Shown here: piece by piece, positions 54,517 through 64,000 of the stretch
Layout of the letters: every line of letters begins with the position of its first letter
Numbering within the stretch: the first letter of the stretch is position 1
Origin: Scleroderma bovista
Taxonomy: Eukaryota; Basidiomycota; Agaricomycetes; Boletales; Sclerodermataceae
Reading direction: 5' to 3'
Assembly: GCA_037178675.1 (NCBI GenBank)
Contig: JAYMGJ010000210.1
Coordinates: 1-64,000 of the forward strand
DNA: 64,000 nt
Position numbers and translations under genes: made by a program
The notes under the pieces: model-generated
The model's input: only the letters and a program-made list of their open reading frames with translations
What the model was told of the DNA's origin: nothing
Database searches by the model: none

Positions 54517-56295
54517 AATGCGACCGAGTCCAGCGAAAGTCAATCAGAGGATATAATGTGGACGGGCGCACTGGACGTCGGGGTGGGATGGGGGGGAAGG
54601 CTTTGACCTCCTTGTCATGAAGTTCCGAGGCTTTTTGAGGATGTTCGGTTAGAGATCGCTCGAATGCATTCCACTGACCATTTCCCCGGTAGACAGGGTG
54701 TCTCCAAGTATGGCAATGCCGTCCACCCGTGGAAGGCCTTCCGGGGCCTGGCAGGGCGCCTACAATTGGCAAGACAATAGGCCTGATTTGACGAAGTCCG
54801 CTGTGAAACAAAAGGCTGGGAGACCTGGGTCAGACAGAAGCCGGCACAACAAAAACGCGATAAAATCGTACCGAAATTGTTTCTAATTAATCTAGAGACT
54901 GAGCACCCTGTTCTGCTTCGCTGAATAAGTAGCAGGCAAAGGCCCCAGAACTGGACCACGGCCGCCCAGACCGACTATGGCACACTAGCACACGAGAAAC
55001 AGAACACGATGGGCATCGTGGATGAGATCTTGAGAGCGCAAAACGGTCAATTGTGGGATACCAATTTGAGACGGTCCTATTGTGAGTGAGGTGCAACTGA
55101 CAACAATAACCGAGAACTTTGATTTCATTTGCCAAGTATCACAGCACCGGATATCTGACTCACTCCATTATTGTTCTTGTCGATCCCGCGTCTATGCATG
55201 ACGCCTGGGCCTAGAGTTTGAGGTTTTGAGGAACGTCATCTGACAGGCTAATAAGAGTCATAGGCGCTCGCGGACACCCAGCTCAACTTGAAGCCCTGAC
55301 GCTATCGTCCATGTATAATCGGACGATGATATGATACCCCTCGTATGCTGCCGCGTGAAACGGAAGTACAAGAACCATGCCTATTGGCCTGTTGTCCCAC
55401 TCCATCTTGAACCGGCCCGATTCCTGTGATACGCCAGTGGCCACCATTACCAGCTGCGAAAATGGCAAGGTGCGTTGGTGCTAATGAGCTACATTTAACA
55501 CTCTCCGAGTCCAAAGATCCTTGGTTAATAGTACTGGGTATGGCAACTTTGTTGTCCAATATTGCCAATGTCATACATTGATCTCAAGCCCAGTCCAATT
55601 GCAGTGTTTGAAAGGGATGCAACCAGCCTACCCCACACTGAAGCCTTCCGCGGAGTCGCACTGAAAGATCTCGACAGTACTTGTTTGTTACCCTGAAAAG
55701 CAGGGTCCCGACTGGAATGAAGATTTCGGTCACGCAATGAACTGCAAAGCGGGGATCTGAAAATGGTGTTCTCAGAGTCCACAAAATAGGAACCAGAAGA
55801 TTTAGGAAGGGTCGGTGGAACTCGTTTTCATTGTTGGCCTACAGTGGTCATAGCTATTTCCCCTGACATGATGGTAGCCAATGTAACACGGCGACGACCA
55901 AGATGCCCACGAGTCTCGACTACCTCCTGAAAGTCAGTAGCAAAGCATCGAGCAGGTTTGGATCCCATTCTATTCAACCCCTTCCAACACTCGACTATCG
56001 CGATGTGGAACTTGCTGTAGCTATTTCGCCGCTGCTAGTTCTTTGCACACCGCAACGTGCGTCGTAAACCCTCCTACCCTATACATAGCCCAAAGTACGC
56101 AGTCACAGTAAGATATAATTTGCATTGGTTGGGCGTGCAAACTCTATATGTATCAAGTATTTGCTGAAGGGAGGGCTAGCTCTGCTATTAGTTACTGCCA
56201 CTGTAGTGCTAAGCAGGATGTCGATTCTGAAATAGGTAATTGCAACGTCTTCCAAATTCCCTCAGAGCTGCAGCAGACCGTCACTGGCGCCAGCC
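54517..56295. other. Intergenic region upstream of OPT and ALG10
   Basis: About 1.8 kb between two divergent genes. Only short ORFs without motifs are present, and I see no repeat or RNA gene. It should include both promoters. Confidence 0.55.
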
Positions 56296-58125
56296 ATGTC
56301 GGAAAGGGTGCTCTATCTAGTTTATTGCTGCGTCGGAGCAGCCACTCTCATGGCCTTTAACAGCGAGGTGACGCATCCATACATGGTGAGCTACACGAAA
56401 TAACCCTTTCCAATCAAACTGTTCAGTACGTGTCATGGTCATGGTCACCCTCAGGACGAGCCGTTCCATGTCCCGCAGGCGTTAGCATACTGCATGGGCG
56501 AGTGGTCCACTTGGGATTCAAAAATAACTACCCCACCAGGATTGTAGGTATGGACCTAATATTCGCCAGACAGTCATGCTTATTAGAATCAGATACCTAC
56601 TGAGCGTGCTGCTGCACCGCGTCCTCATGTTTCGTTGCAACCTGTCTACCTTGCGTTCCACGGTGACTTTTATGACTTTTACTCTTCCGCCTTTCCTTGC
56701 TCGGCTTCTCTCCTTGCACCGACAACATCCGCCTCCTCCTTTACTCTCCCCCACCTGGGAAGCCGTCGTCCTGTCTACCTTTCCTCTCGTTTGGTTTTAC
56801 GGATTCTTATATTACACAGAAGTCCCGAGTCTCGTGTCAGTACTTGGAACCATTGTGTTTTCTATGCAGGACCAACACTGTATAGCCGCTGTGGTATGTG
56901 ACCACTCCTACGTCAATAAATCAGGAACCGTGCATAAAGCAGGCGCCGATAGCTTGGCTTTACAAGTTGTTTCTTCCGTCAAACGAACATTATCTGGGTT
57001 TTTTATGCCTTTTGTGCGTGTCAGCTGATGCGTTTCCGCTGTAAACGCGGAGACGGATCACTGTACGACCCGCCTGCGCGGACCGCTGGTCTGGGTAAGT
57101 AGCAGGTGCTCCAATTTGACATTGATAGAGTGCTGATCGGTTCATAGCGGATTTCATAAAATCGATCATCAGCCTCCCGAATGCAGTTCCGGAATTACTT
57201 CCTCCATTCGTGCCATACATGCCTGTACTGGCCCTCTTTGGCGGATTCGTATTCTGGAATGGCGGCATCGTGTTAGGTGCGTGTATCTGGGGTAGATATG
57301 CAGGCACGCTTTCGGTAATTTAATGCCTTGTGTCCGGGCTTGTGGTACAGGTGATAAAGCAAACCACGTTCCAGTGATGCATGTGCCTCAGCTGTACTAC
57401 TTCATTGCGTTCGCTACATTGTTGGGGTGGCCGGCGGTGGCTCTGAATCATGACGGTCCCACGAAGTTGGCTGTGGAAGTGCTGAAGCGAATGATCGGAA
57501 CAAAAAGGTTAGCATAGAAGTTATCTCTGGATGATACGTGGAAGTTGATATTCCGTACAGAAGAATAATTCTTACCGCCTTTCTTTCGGTATTGATGGCA
57601 GTATCAGTGAATCGATTCACGTGGGTCTCACTTGGATACCTTTTTTCCTGACCTTATGTGTTCGCCGTGGAATGCGGTCACAGAATCCACCATCCGTTTC
57701 TCCTTTCTGACAACCGTCACTACACCTTCTACGTGTGGCGTCGGGTATTCATGAAACACCCAGTTGTACCATACTTATTCATACCAGGATATCAAGCATG
57801 CGCCTGGGCATGGTGGCTTCGTGTTGGTAAGACGCAGCCTTATCTAGCATAGCATGTTGACCCTAAACGTCATCACGCAGCTCGTAACCAGTCACTATTG
57901 CAAACTCTGGTTTTGCCTCTGGCAATTATACCTACCCTGTTGCCCACACCCCTTTTGGAACCGCGGTACTTTTTGATACCATATATTCTCTTGCGCGTAC
58001 AGGTGGTAGATATGGGTCGTTTTGCGTTGGTTTTCGAGGGACTATGGTATGCAGCGATTAATCTAGCCACGACATATGTATTTCTCTACAAGGAGCGGCC
58101 AGGGGTGGGTCGATTTATGTGGTGA
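56296..58125 (+). CDS. ALG10: ALG10/DIE2 alpha-1,2-glucosyltransferase
   Basis: The gene reads join(56296..56385, 56455..56543, 56593..56893, 56953..57094, 57148..57276, 57351..57507, 57561..57620, 57684..57826, 57881..58125), 451 residues with consistent phases. ALG10 landmarks are [13 protein letters not shown] near the N-terminus with [58 protein letters not shown] and [15 protein letters not shown]. The protein is polytopic in the ER membrane. It adds the third and last glucose to the dolichol-linked N-glycan precursor, using dolichyl-phosphate glucose, so that oligosaccharyltransferase recognises the completed donor. Its length is in the family's usual range. It is a normal host gene. 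Confidence 0.93.
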
Positions 58126-58191
58126 TGAGGACAAACAAAGCCATACGCGTTTTGTTGGTGCCACAGCGCGAAAACCAACTTGAACGCTGTT

Positions 58192-58192
58192 C

Positions 58193-58224
<32 letters not shown>

Positions 58225-58227
58225 CGG
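58192..58227. repeat. (CGA)n microsatellite
   Basis: A run of GAC/CGA triplets in the spacer between ALG10 and the gene at 58317, probably within the 5' UTR of the latter. Confidence 0.9.
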
Positions 58228-58316
58228 CAGCGGACCGCCGTCTTTGACGACCCTCAAGACACTATCACTATCTACACCACGCAGCTGGAACCTTCACATT
58301 TCATCTACTAGTCCTC

Positions 58317-60446
58317 ATGTCCCCGGAAACTACCTCGAAGCCGTCTCGGCCTGCAAAGCCCACCACGCGTACCTCCCTGCGGCAATCGTTGAACTTCACC
58401 TCAGTGGGAAAGGCTTTGGCAGACGTGATCAACAAGGAGCCCCGTGAGCGCGAGGAGAAAGCCCCCAAGAAGTCAAAGGAGTCCTCTTGTCGCCTCAGCA
58501 CCGCTGCTCTCATGAATAGCAGGACGGCGGTTTCCCAAGCCACTGCTACTGCCCATTCAAGGTCTCCTAACCCCGCATGCAACAAGGAGGATGGATCTCC
58601 CACAAATAAGACTATAACTCGTAATACGAGGAGACAGTCTGGTCTCTTCAAGGGCACATCTTCTGCTGATGAACATGGTGTCAGAGCACTGGATACTCGG
58701 ACTGCGAGCCCTGTCTCTAGACGGTTGTCCACCCTCCGTCCCAGGACAGCTACCGGTACGGTCACTTCTGCCCTGCCCAAGTATCGGCCAAAGTCAGTTG
58801 TCGAGCCCACGAAGAAGCCCGCCTCACCTGCTCATGGCTCTAGGAGGCGTCTCAGCACTTCCGAGGAAGATGACAGGGATCAGAGGGAATCTCCCAAGAG
58901 CAAAGGCACTCTACGTATCGCTGAGGCGAAAACAAAGAGGCCCATTAGCCCCTTGCCACACAGGGCACTGGCAGTCAAAGTTAATTTGCCTAGTCCTACA
59001 ACGCCTTCGACACCTCAGAAGACTAAATCCACTCCCTCTAAGATTAAATCAGGTGCTTCTCCTGCTCGTACCGACTCTACACGGCCTGCAAAGTCCTTGA
59101 AAACAGAGAAGGGGTCACCCTTACGGTCAACTTTGGCGCGGCCTTCATCATCGGCTTCATCGTGTACCTCCTCTCGTAGCCAGGATTCTCCGTCGACGCC
59201 GTCGTCACTTAAGAATGCATTTGGTCTTAAACGTTCGAAGGCTTGCAGTCAAATCCCGACCCCATCACGTAGTGCCGTTCGCCCTCCTCCCGAGTCACCG
59301 CTTGCAAACCACTCGCGCAACAACTCATCTTGCGGTCTTGGAGTTAAAAATGTACCCACTAGTCTTCCAGAAATCACCGGAATTTTCAGCGATGATAGCA
59401 TGGAGGTTGGTGAGGTAGACATGTTACTCGCGCCTGTGGCATCACTGGCAGCACCCACACCAGCAATCCCGAGAATCCGATATCAGCCTACTGATTCACA
59501 GTTACAAACACCCTCCCACCCATCTACCCCCCTCCCAAGTCGTGCGAATCTTTCATATTTATCGCCTGTTCCTCTGAATTCTGAAAGCTCGCCCGCGCTG
59601 CGCCCGAAAGGAGCTAGCTATGATCGCAATCGTGGTTCTATCTTTTTGTGGGATCAGATAGCCGATCATTCGCAACTGTTGGCCCACGATGAAGTGGAGA
59701 GTATGTTGGCTGATGTCACAGCACCATTTACTCCTGGAGGCATTTCACCTAATGTGAGCGCCATGGGGTTGGACATGCCTGACAGTCCGAGTCTGTCTGC
59801 TCTGCCTTCCCCAATGGGCTATGGCTCCATCTCGCAGGTTCTACTTCCAGATGCCACCCCTTCACCTGCCGTCCATCACCTCACACAAGTGTTCGAAACC
59901 TCGACCGAGCTCCCGTCCCCGGCGGATTCTGGTACCGTCGCCCTCCTTCGTCTTCAAGTTGCCCAGGCAGAGAAAACGGCAAAGGAACGCCTCTCACTTG
60001 TGCATGAGTTGGAGGAGCAGCTCCACGCTTTGAGACAGTCTCGTTTGAAAGAGACCGAAGAATTGGCAAAGCAAATATCTTCTCTCGAGGACCAGCTACA
60101 CGCGAACGTCCAAAACAGGGAGCGAATGGATGAGGAACGGGCTGCTTTCACTGCCTCATTACAAGATGAGTTAAGACGGGCGGAGGTTTGTCGTGAACAA
60201 GCTACTCAGGAAGCCTTTGTCAAAGGACAAGAGGAGGCTCGTGCTTCCCTGGATGCTATGTTTGATTCCTTGCAGAGGAAATGGGAAACTTCTTTCGCTG
60301 CCCGGGAAGCGACCTTTTTGTGGACGTCTGTGAAGGTTCAGGCTGAGGATGATCGACGTAATCTTCAAGAAGGTCGTGAGATGCTGCGTGTCTTCTTGGC
60401 TGTGCTGGACCACTGTCAGGATCAGGTTCTGGAATCCTCCTTGTGA
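58317..60446 (+). CDS. Single-exon disordered, coiled-coil protein
   Basis: The 709-residue intronless frame starts at ATG 58317. About the first 500 residues are Ser/Pro/Thr/Lys/Arg-rich and surely disordered, with many SP/TP sites such as STPSKIKSGASPARTDS. An acidic patch (IFSDDSMEVGEVDM, about 59380) and VPLNSESSPALRPKG lead to a helical region IFLWDQIADHSQLLAHDEVE (about 59640). The last about 180 residues form a coiled coil (LVHELEEQLHALRQSRLKE, then RMDEERAAFTASLQDELRR). The pattern of proline-directed phosphorylation sites plus coiled coil suggests a cell-cycle or cytoskeletal protein, but I recognise no family. The frame is intact. Confidence 0.8.
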   Translation: MSPETTSKPSRPAKPTTRTSLRQSLNFTSVGKALADVINKEPREREEKAPKKSKESSCRLSTAALMNSRTAVSQATATAHSRSPNPACNKEDGSPTNKTITRNTRRQSGLFKGTSSADEHGVRALDTRTASPVSRRLSTLRPRTATGTVTSALPKYRPKSVVEPTKKPASPAHGSRRRLSTSEEDDRDQRESPKSKGTLRIAEAKTKRPISPLPHRALAVKVNLPSPTTPSTPQKTKSTPSKIKSGASPARTDSTRPAKSLKTEKGSPLRSTLARPSSSASSCTSSRSQDSPSTPSSLKNAFGLKRSKACSQIPTPSRSAVRPPPESPLANHSRNNSSCGLGVKNVPTSLPEITGIFSDDSMEVGEVDMLLAPVASLAAPTPAIPRIRYQPTDSQLQTPSHPSTPLPSRANLSYLSPVPLNSESSPALRPKGASYDRNRGSIFLWDQIADHSQLLAHDEVESMLADVTAPFTPGGISPNVSAMGLDMPDSPSLSALPSPMGYGSISQVLLPDATPSPAVHHLTQVFETSTELPSPADSGTVALLRLQVAQAEKTAKERLSLVHELEEQLHALRQSRLKETEELAKQISSLEDQLHANVQNRERMDEERAAFTASLQDELRRAEVCREQATQEAFVKGQEEARASLDAMFDSLQRKWETSFAAREATFLWTSVKVQAEDDRRNLQEGREMLRVFLAVLDHCQDQVLESSL

Positions 60447-60811
60447 TTCATGTACGTAGCCACCTGTATGCGTTGCAGGGGTATGAACTCATCGGTTTCC
60501 TCCCTTCACAGGACATTTATGATATTCATTTAACGCATTTTGCATTATTGTAATACCCTCATCACTATGTTCACTCCCTTTCTTTTACACCTCTTGTCCT
60601 GTAATGGCTGTACACAGTTTCGTATGTGAATCCGATCACGACGTTTAATGTGCTCCCTGATAACTCGTATGAAATTTCGTGGTTCGCATCTACCTAGTGA
60701 TGTAGCATGAATAGACATAGTACATCAATCATTACAGATCATTTGCAGATAGCTTAGTGACCACATAACAACTATGAAGCAGCGCTCATAGAGACATACT
60801 TGCGTGCATGA
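60447..60811. other. Intergenic region, convergent genes
   Basis: About 365 bp of 3' sequence between two convergent stops. Nothing else is seen. Confidence 0.6.
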
Positions 60812-63800
60812 TTAACTTGTTCTGGCCATGCGCCTGATCCCCCTCCGTTCAGCGTCTGTGTTCTGCTCCATCACCCCCACAACGCGTGTCACTTGTTCTT
60901 CAGTGACGACAGACTTTGTACCCAGCTGCCTAAACATGATAAGTAAATATGTGTGCCATGATCTGAGGGTGACAGTACCTTTTCTTCTTCTTTACAGTGT
61001 CTACTTCGCCCTTCTGTGGGATATATTCGACGCCTAGCCCACCTACTTCCGCAGCTACCTGTCTTGTCTTTCTATTCGGGACGATTATAACCGAATCTTC
61101 GGCCTCGGGAACCACATCCTCTATCTTTAGCACATTCATCTCCTGCTGGAGTTTGGAGATCGATGATTGACGGGTTTTACCCGTAGTTGTGGCAGCGGCA
61201 GGTTTAGTTCGTTTTTTCTGTTGCGAAGCTTTCATCGTTTGTGCAGCCGGTGGGACGTAATCATCATCTTCACCTATTGACGATGGCTCCTCTTCCTCGA
61301 CTATATTATCGGATCCATCCGAAATGTCTTTGGCTCCTCCTGGTTCTCCCTCTGCTGATTTCGGCGGTGAGGCGTGCTGCTTTACAATAGTTCTGGCAGG
61401 CACTGAAAATTTGCCTTTTCCATGGAGTGGTGAGGAAGGTAGGTCCATGTTCATCACGGATTCTTTGTCAGAATCTGTGAAATCCTGTATGGAGTCGTGG
61501 ACTTCCTACGAAAAATAATCAAAAGCGGTAAGAACCAAACTATTCGGCTGACATACGACTTCTTCGGCCTCGTCAAAGCTTTCTATCTCGCTTTCTGATA
61601 CTACAGTAGCTTTTTTCCCAGTACCGAGTAAACCGGCCTGGTGGAGCATGTCGATCTTGGCGTCCATCTTTCGCTCGTTACGTTCGACCTGGTTACATTG
61701 ATCAACCACCGCAGAATGTCATCCTGTAGCTGACAAACCTCATTCATCAACCTCTGCGCATACGTCCTCTCAACTTCACGCATTCTTTCTTCCATTTCTT
61801 TCATTACTTCCTCTCTTGTCTCAACCTCCACAATGGCACACCGAAGTTCTGCTTCGTACAGCTGTAGAGGGAAAGTTGAATGCACTTTTCGAGCATACCA
61901 ACACTGGACCCACCCTCATCCTGAGGTCTTCTATTTCATCAAACAGCGCATCCACCAAGGGATTGATGGGTTCGTGGCTGGATTCGCCGTCGTCCCCATC
62001 TGACTGCTCGTCCTCTAAAAGTTAATACATCTAAATGAATTCAAAGAAAGCAGAGCATGGACGGAGACTCACCCTCAAGTATATCAAGATGGGCCTCGCT
62101 AACTTTCTTCCCAGGACCAACACTGGAGATGGTTACCTTACGCATAATACCTCGTGGTATCCCAGAAGGTGGAAGTCTTGTATAGGGACCAGACCCCGGC
62201 TTCGTGGGGCTAGCGTGTAGCCGGGGTACAGGGGCATTATTCACCACAGTTGAAACCTCCCTTGCTAGAGCAGAGAATTTCATGACGTGAGAGTTCTCTT
62301 CAAACCCGGTGTCGCACGGATTCACATTGACGATCATGACCTGAAGGGTAGCAGAAAGCTCAGAAATAGCTTGGTCGACTTTTAGCAAAAACTACTCCCT
62401 TACCACTCTTCCGTCTCCTGCAAAGTAGTCCATTAAAATTTCTGTCAATTTGGTGTGCCTGAACGGCACAACTGCTAAAGCCTTCTTTATATCACGCGTG
62501 TCAGTTCGGCCCGGTACTGCGAGGCTTTGAGCCAAGCGTTTTTGATTTGCACGCATAACCTGAAATTATGTGAAGAAGGCACAAGTTCAGGGAGCACGGT
62601 AAATACCTCCATGCACTGGCCGAGGACCATGAGCGACTTATTGATATTACCAGCTTCCTTCAAGCGATCACCACTGGTCTGCGTATATTTTGCACGTTCT
62701 GAACCAGCGAGATCAACTATTGTCAACCGTGACATTTGCAGGGAGCCGGGATCCTGAACATCCTTCTGTGAACATGCGCCAAGTGGTGCTATGGAGTACC
62801 TTACATCTCTTTCGCCACGGTGGCCTTTGAGTAGTTTAATAGTAACCATGCTGTGACTCCGACTACTCTGGCTGTTTGCAAGCGTGCCAAAAACGCGTCG
62901 ATGTAGTTGGCCAAGTTTGAGTAATTCCTTTGCCTGTGCAGCATCTGTCACGCGGAATTGTTTCAGGCCCGAGATGTATCGTCCAGTGCTTGCGCCACTC
63001 TCGTCGGCAGCATCCGTTGACGGTGAAGGCTTTACCATGAGTGCCTTGCGCGTGACCACTAAAGGATGTGCTCCCTGTCCTTGGTAAAATCCACTATCTG
63101 TTTCCTTCTCGGTGACGGATGCAAGTAGGTCATACACCTTCTCGTTGTAGACTTCCGCGTAGGAAATCCAGACGGAATATTCATAGTTGCGGTCTATCTT
63201 GATTACCGTCGGATCAGTGCTGCCAGTAGAGTGGCCTGGGGTAGCCAAGTGTTCAGCCAAAACTTCAGCGAGCGCGGTTTTGTTAGGAACCCCCATGCCC
63301 ACAGGTGGAGCCGACTCCGAAGGATCAGCCTCCTCTACACCATGGAGTCGAACGGGCCGATACTGTAATCACATTCAGGAGCACACTCGGAATGCATTTT
63401 GACCACTCACTCGACCATTGCTATGTAAGTCATCAATGCTATTGAATAGTACATCCAGACTCCTTGGCAGGATACCAGCCGATCCAGGTTCGCTGCCGCC
63501 TTGAATTGTATATGTCTTTCCTGAATTCGTCACACCATACGCAAATAGCAGTCCATTTTGGCCATCTAATAGATCACGGACGAGAGGGAGCGTCGTTCTG
63601 GAGAAGAACTCTTCTTGTACCGTTGCAGGTGGAAACACGTGGGAGAATGTGTAAATAGAAGAAGGCGCAATAGCAGATGCCCGATAATGTATCTTCGAGG
63701 CACCTTGGGCGTCGCTGCTGGGATCTGTCATTCTTACCGATGTATCCGACAAAGGCTCGAGGTACGGAATCGATGTGGGTTCGTCCCCAAAATGAGGTCT

Positions 63801-64000
63801 GATACGGAGATATGCCTGAGATGCTTCAATGACCCAATCGCCTGCACGTCATATTAAAACGTACCAAGATCGGCTCGCGTTCCGCGGTGGCAGCCCTAGC
63901 CTGCAAAGGTTTTCCTGCAACAACATTCCTTTGTGCTGCCGGCTTAATTTCATGGACATTTGCTCCGTTGACCAGAGGTTTTCGTAGTGCAGCTGCCCTC
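60812..64000 (-). CDS. Kinesin-6-like motor protein, N-terminus beyond window
   Basis: The stop is at 60812 on the minus strand, and the gene continues past 64000. Motor-domain motifs in order are AYLRIRPHFGDEP (about 63805), the P-loop AYGVTNSGKTYT (about 63530), SYAEVYNEKVYDLL (about 63150), switch I NSQSSRSH (about 62870), switch II IVDLAGSER (about 62720) and NINKSLMVLGQCMEVF. After them come MIVNVNPCDTGFEENSHVMKFSALA and then coiled-coil stalk segments (EMEERMREVERTYAQRL). The C-terminus is basic (PPAAQTMKASQQKKRTKP). The long insert before switch I and the VMKFSA end of the motor point to the kinesin-6 (MKLP/KIF20/KIF23) class, which acts on the spindle midzone and in cytokinesis. There are many short introns and no break was seen. 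Confidence 0.85.

Noticed and set aside
56518..56754. Minus-strand ORF antisense to ALG10
   Set aside because: It is a shadow of the ALG10 exon 56593-56893, which has family motifs and consistent splice phases.
1..64000. tRNA, rRNA or other structured RNA genes
   Set aside because: I looked for tRNA-like T-arm/A-box patterns and rRNA cores and saw none I could support by eye.

Overview
The window is nuclear DNA of a filamentous basidiomycete. Genes have many short GT...AG introns (about 45-65 nt). The mobile-element families present (KDZ, Plavaka, chromodomain Ty3/gypsy), the 45-residue TPR repeats joined to a HET domain, and a DUF6532-type protein are typical of Agaricomycetes. The TPR-HET family looks most like those of Boletales, but I cannot fix a genus by reading alone. 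About 1-47 kb is a repeat-rich, nested transposon landscape. About 51.8-64 kb is an ordinary host gene region.

The centrepiece is a 26.7-kb DNA transposon (15124-41799) bounded by about 71-bp terminal inverted repeats. Without its later insertions it would be about 19.7 kb. It carries six genes arranged as three head-to-head pairs, named here A-D plus two recognised genes: C(-)/B(+), A(-)/KDZ transposase(+), D(-)/Tet-JBP dioxygenase(+). C encodes a Zn2Cys6 DNA-binding cluster. The KDZ protein has the CxC2 cysteine cluster and the KDZ catalytic core. The Tet/JBP protein is of the family that oxidises 5-methylcytosine. A, B and D belong to no family I recognise. The whole element, coding and non-coding, is saturated with the palindrome CCGCGG (about 75 copies by eye in about 20 kb). 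A young, apparently intact Ty3/gypsy chromovirus sits in an intron of C, and a solo LTR of another family interrupts the first exon of the Tet/JBP gene.

Positions 1 to about 8230 hold part of a second, diverged relative in the opposite orientation: KDZ N-terminus(-), A'(+), B'(-), C'(+), in the same gene order and with the same divergent spacers. Its non-coding DNA is saturated with a different CpG palindrome, CCGG/ACCGGT. Between the two elements lie a 589-bp tandem duplication, a decayed Plavaka transposase (-) and a DUF6532-type gene (+).

To the right of the big element are a truncated copy of the same LTR family found in the Tet gene, a Plavaka transposase pseudogene interrupted by a small non-coding LTR element (TRIM, 43666-45260), a short minus-strand ORF and a TPR-HET gene with 270-bp internal repeats. 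The host block follows: an OPT oligopeptide transporter (-), ALG10 glucosyltransferase (+), a single-exon disordered/coiled-coil protein (+) and a kinesin-6-like motor (-) that runs off the right edge.

Working model (inference): the KDZ elements encode their transposase, a Zn2Cys6 reader that may bind their own CGG-containing palindromes, and a Tet/JBP enzyme that could remove host CpG methylation from those sites.
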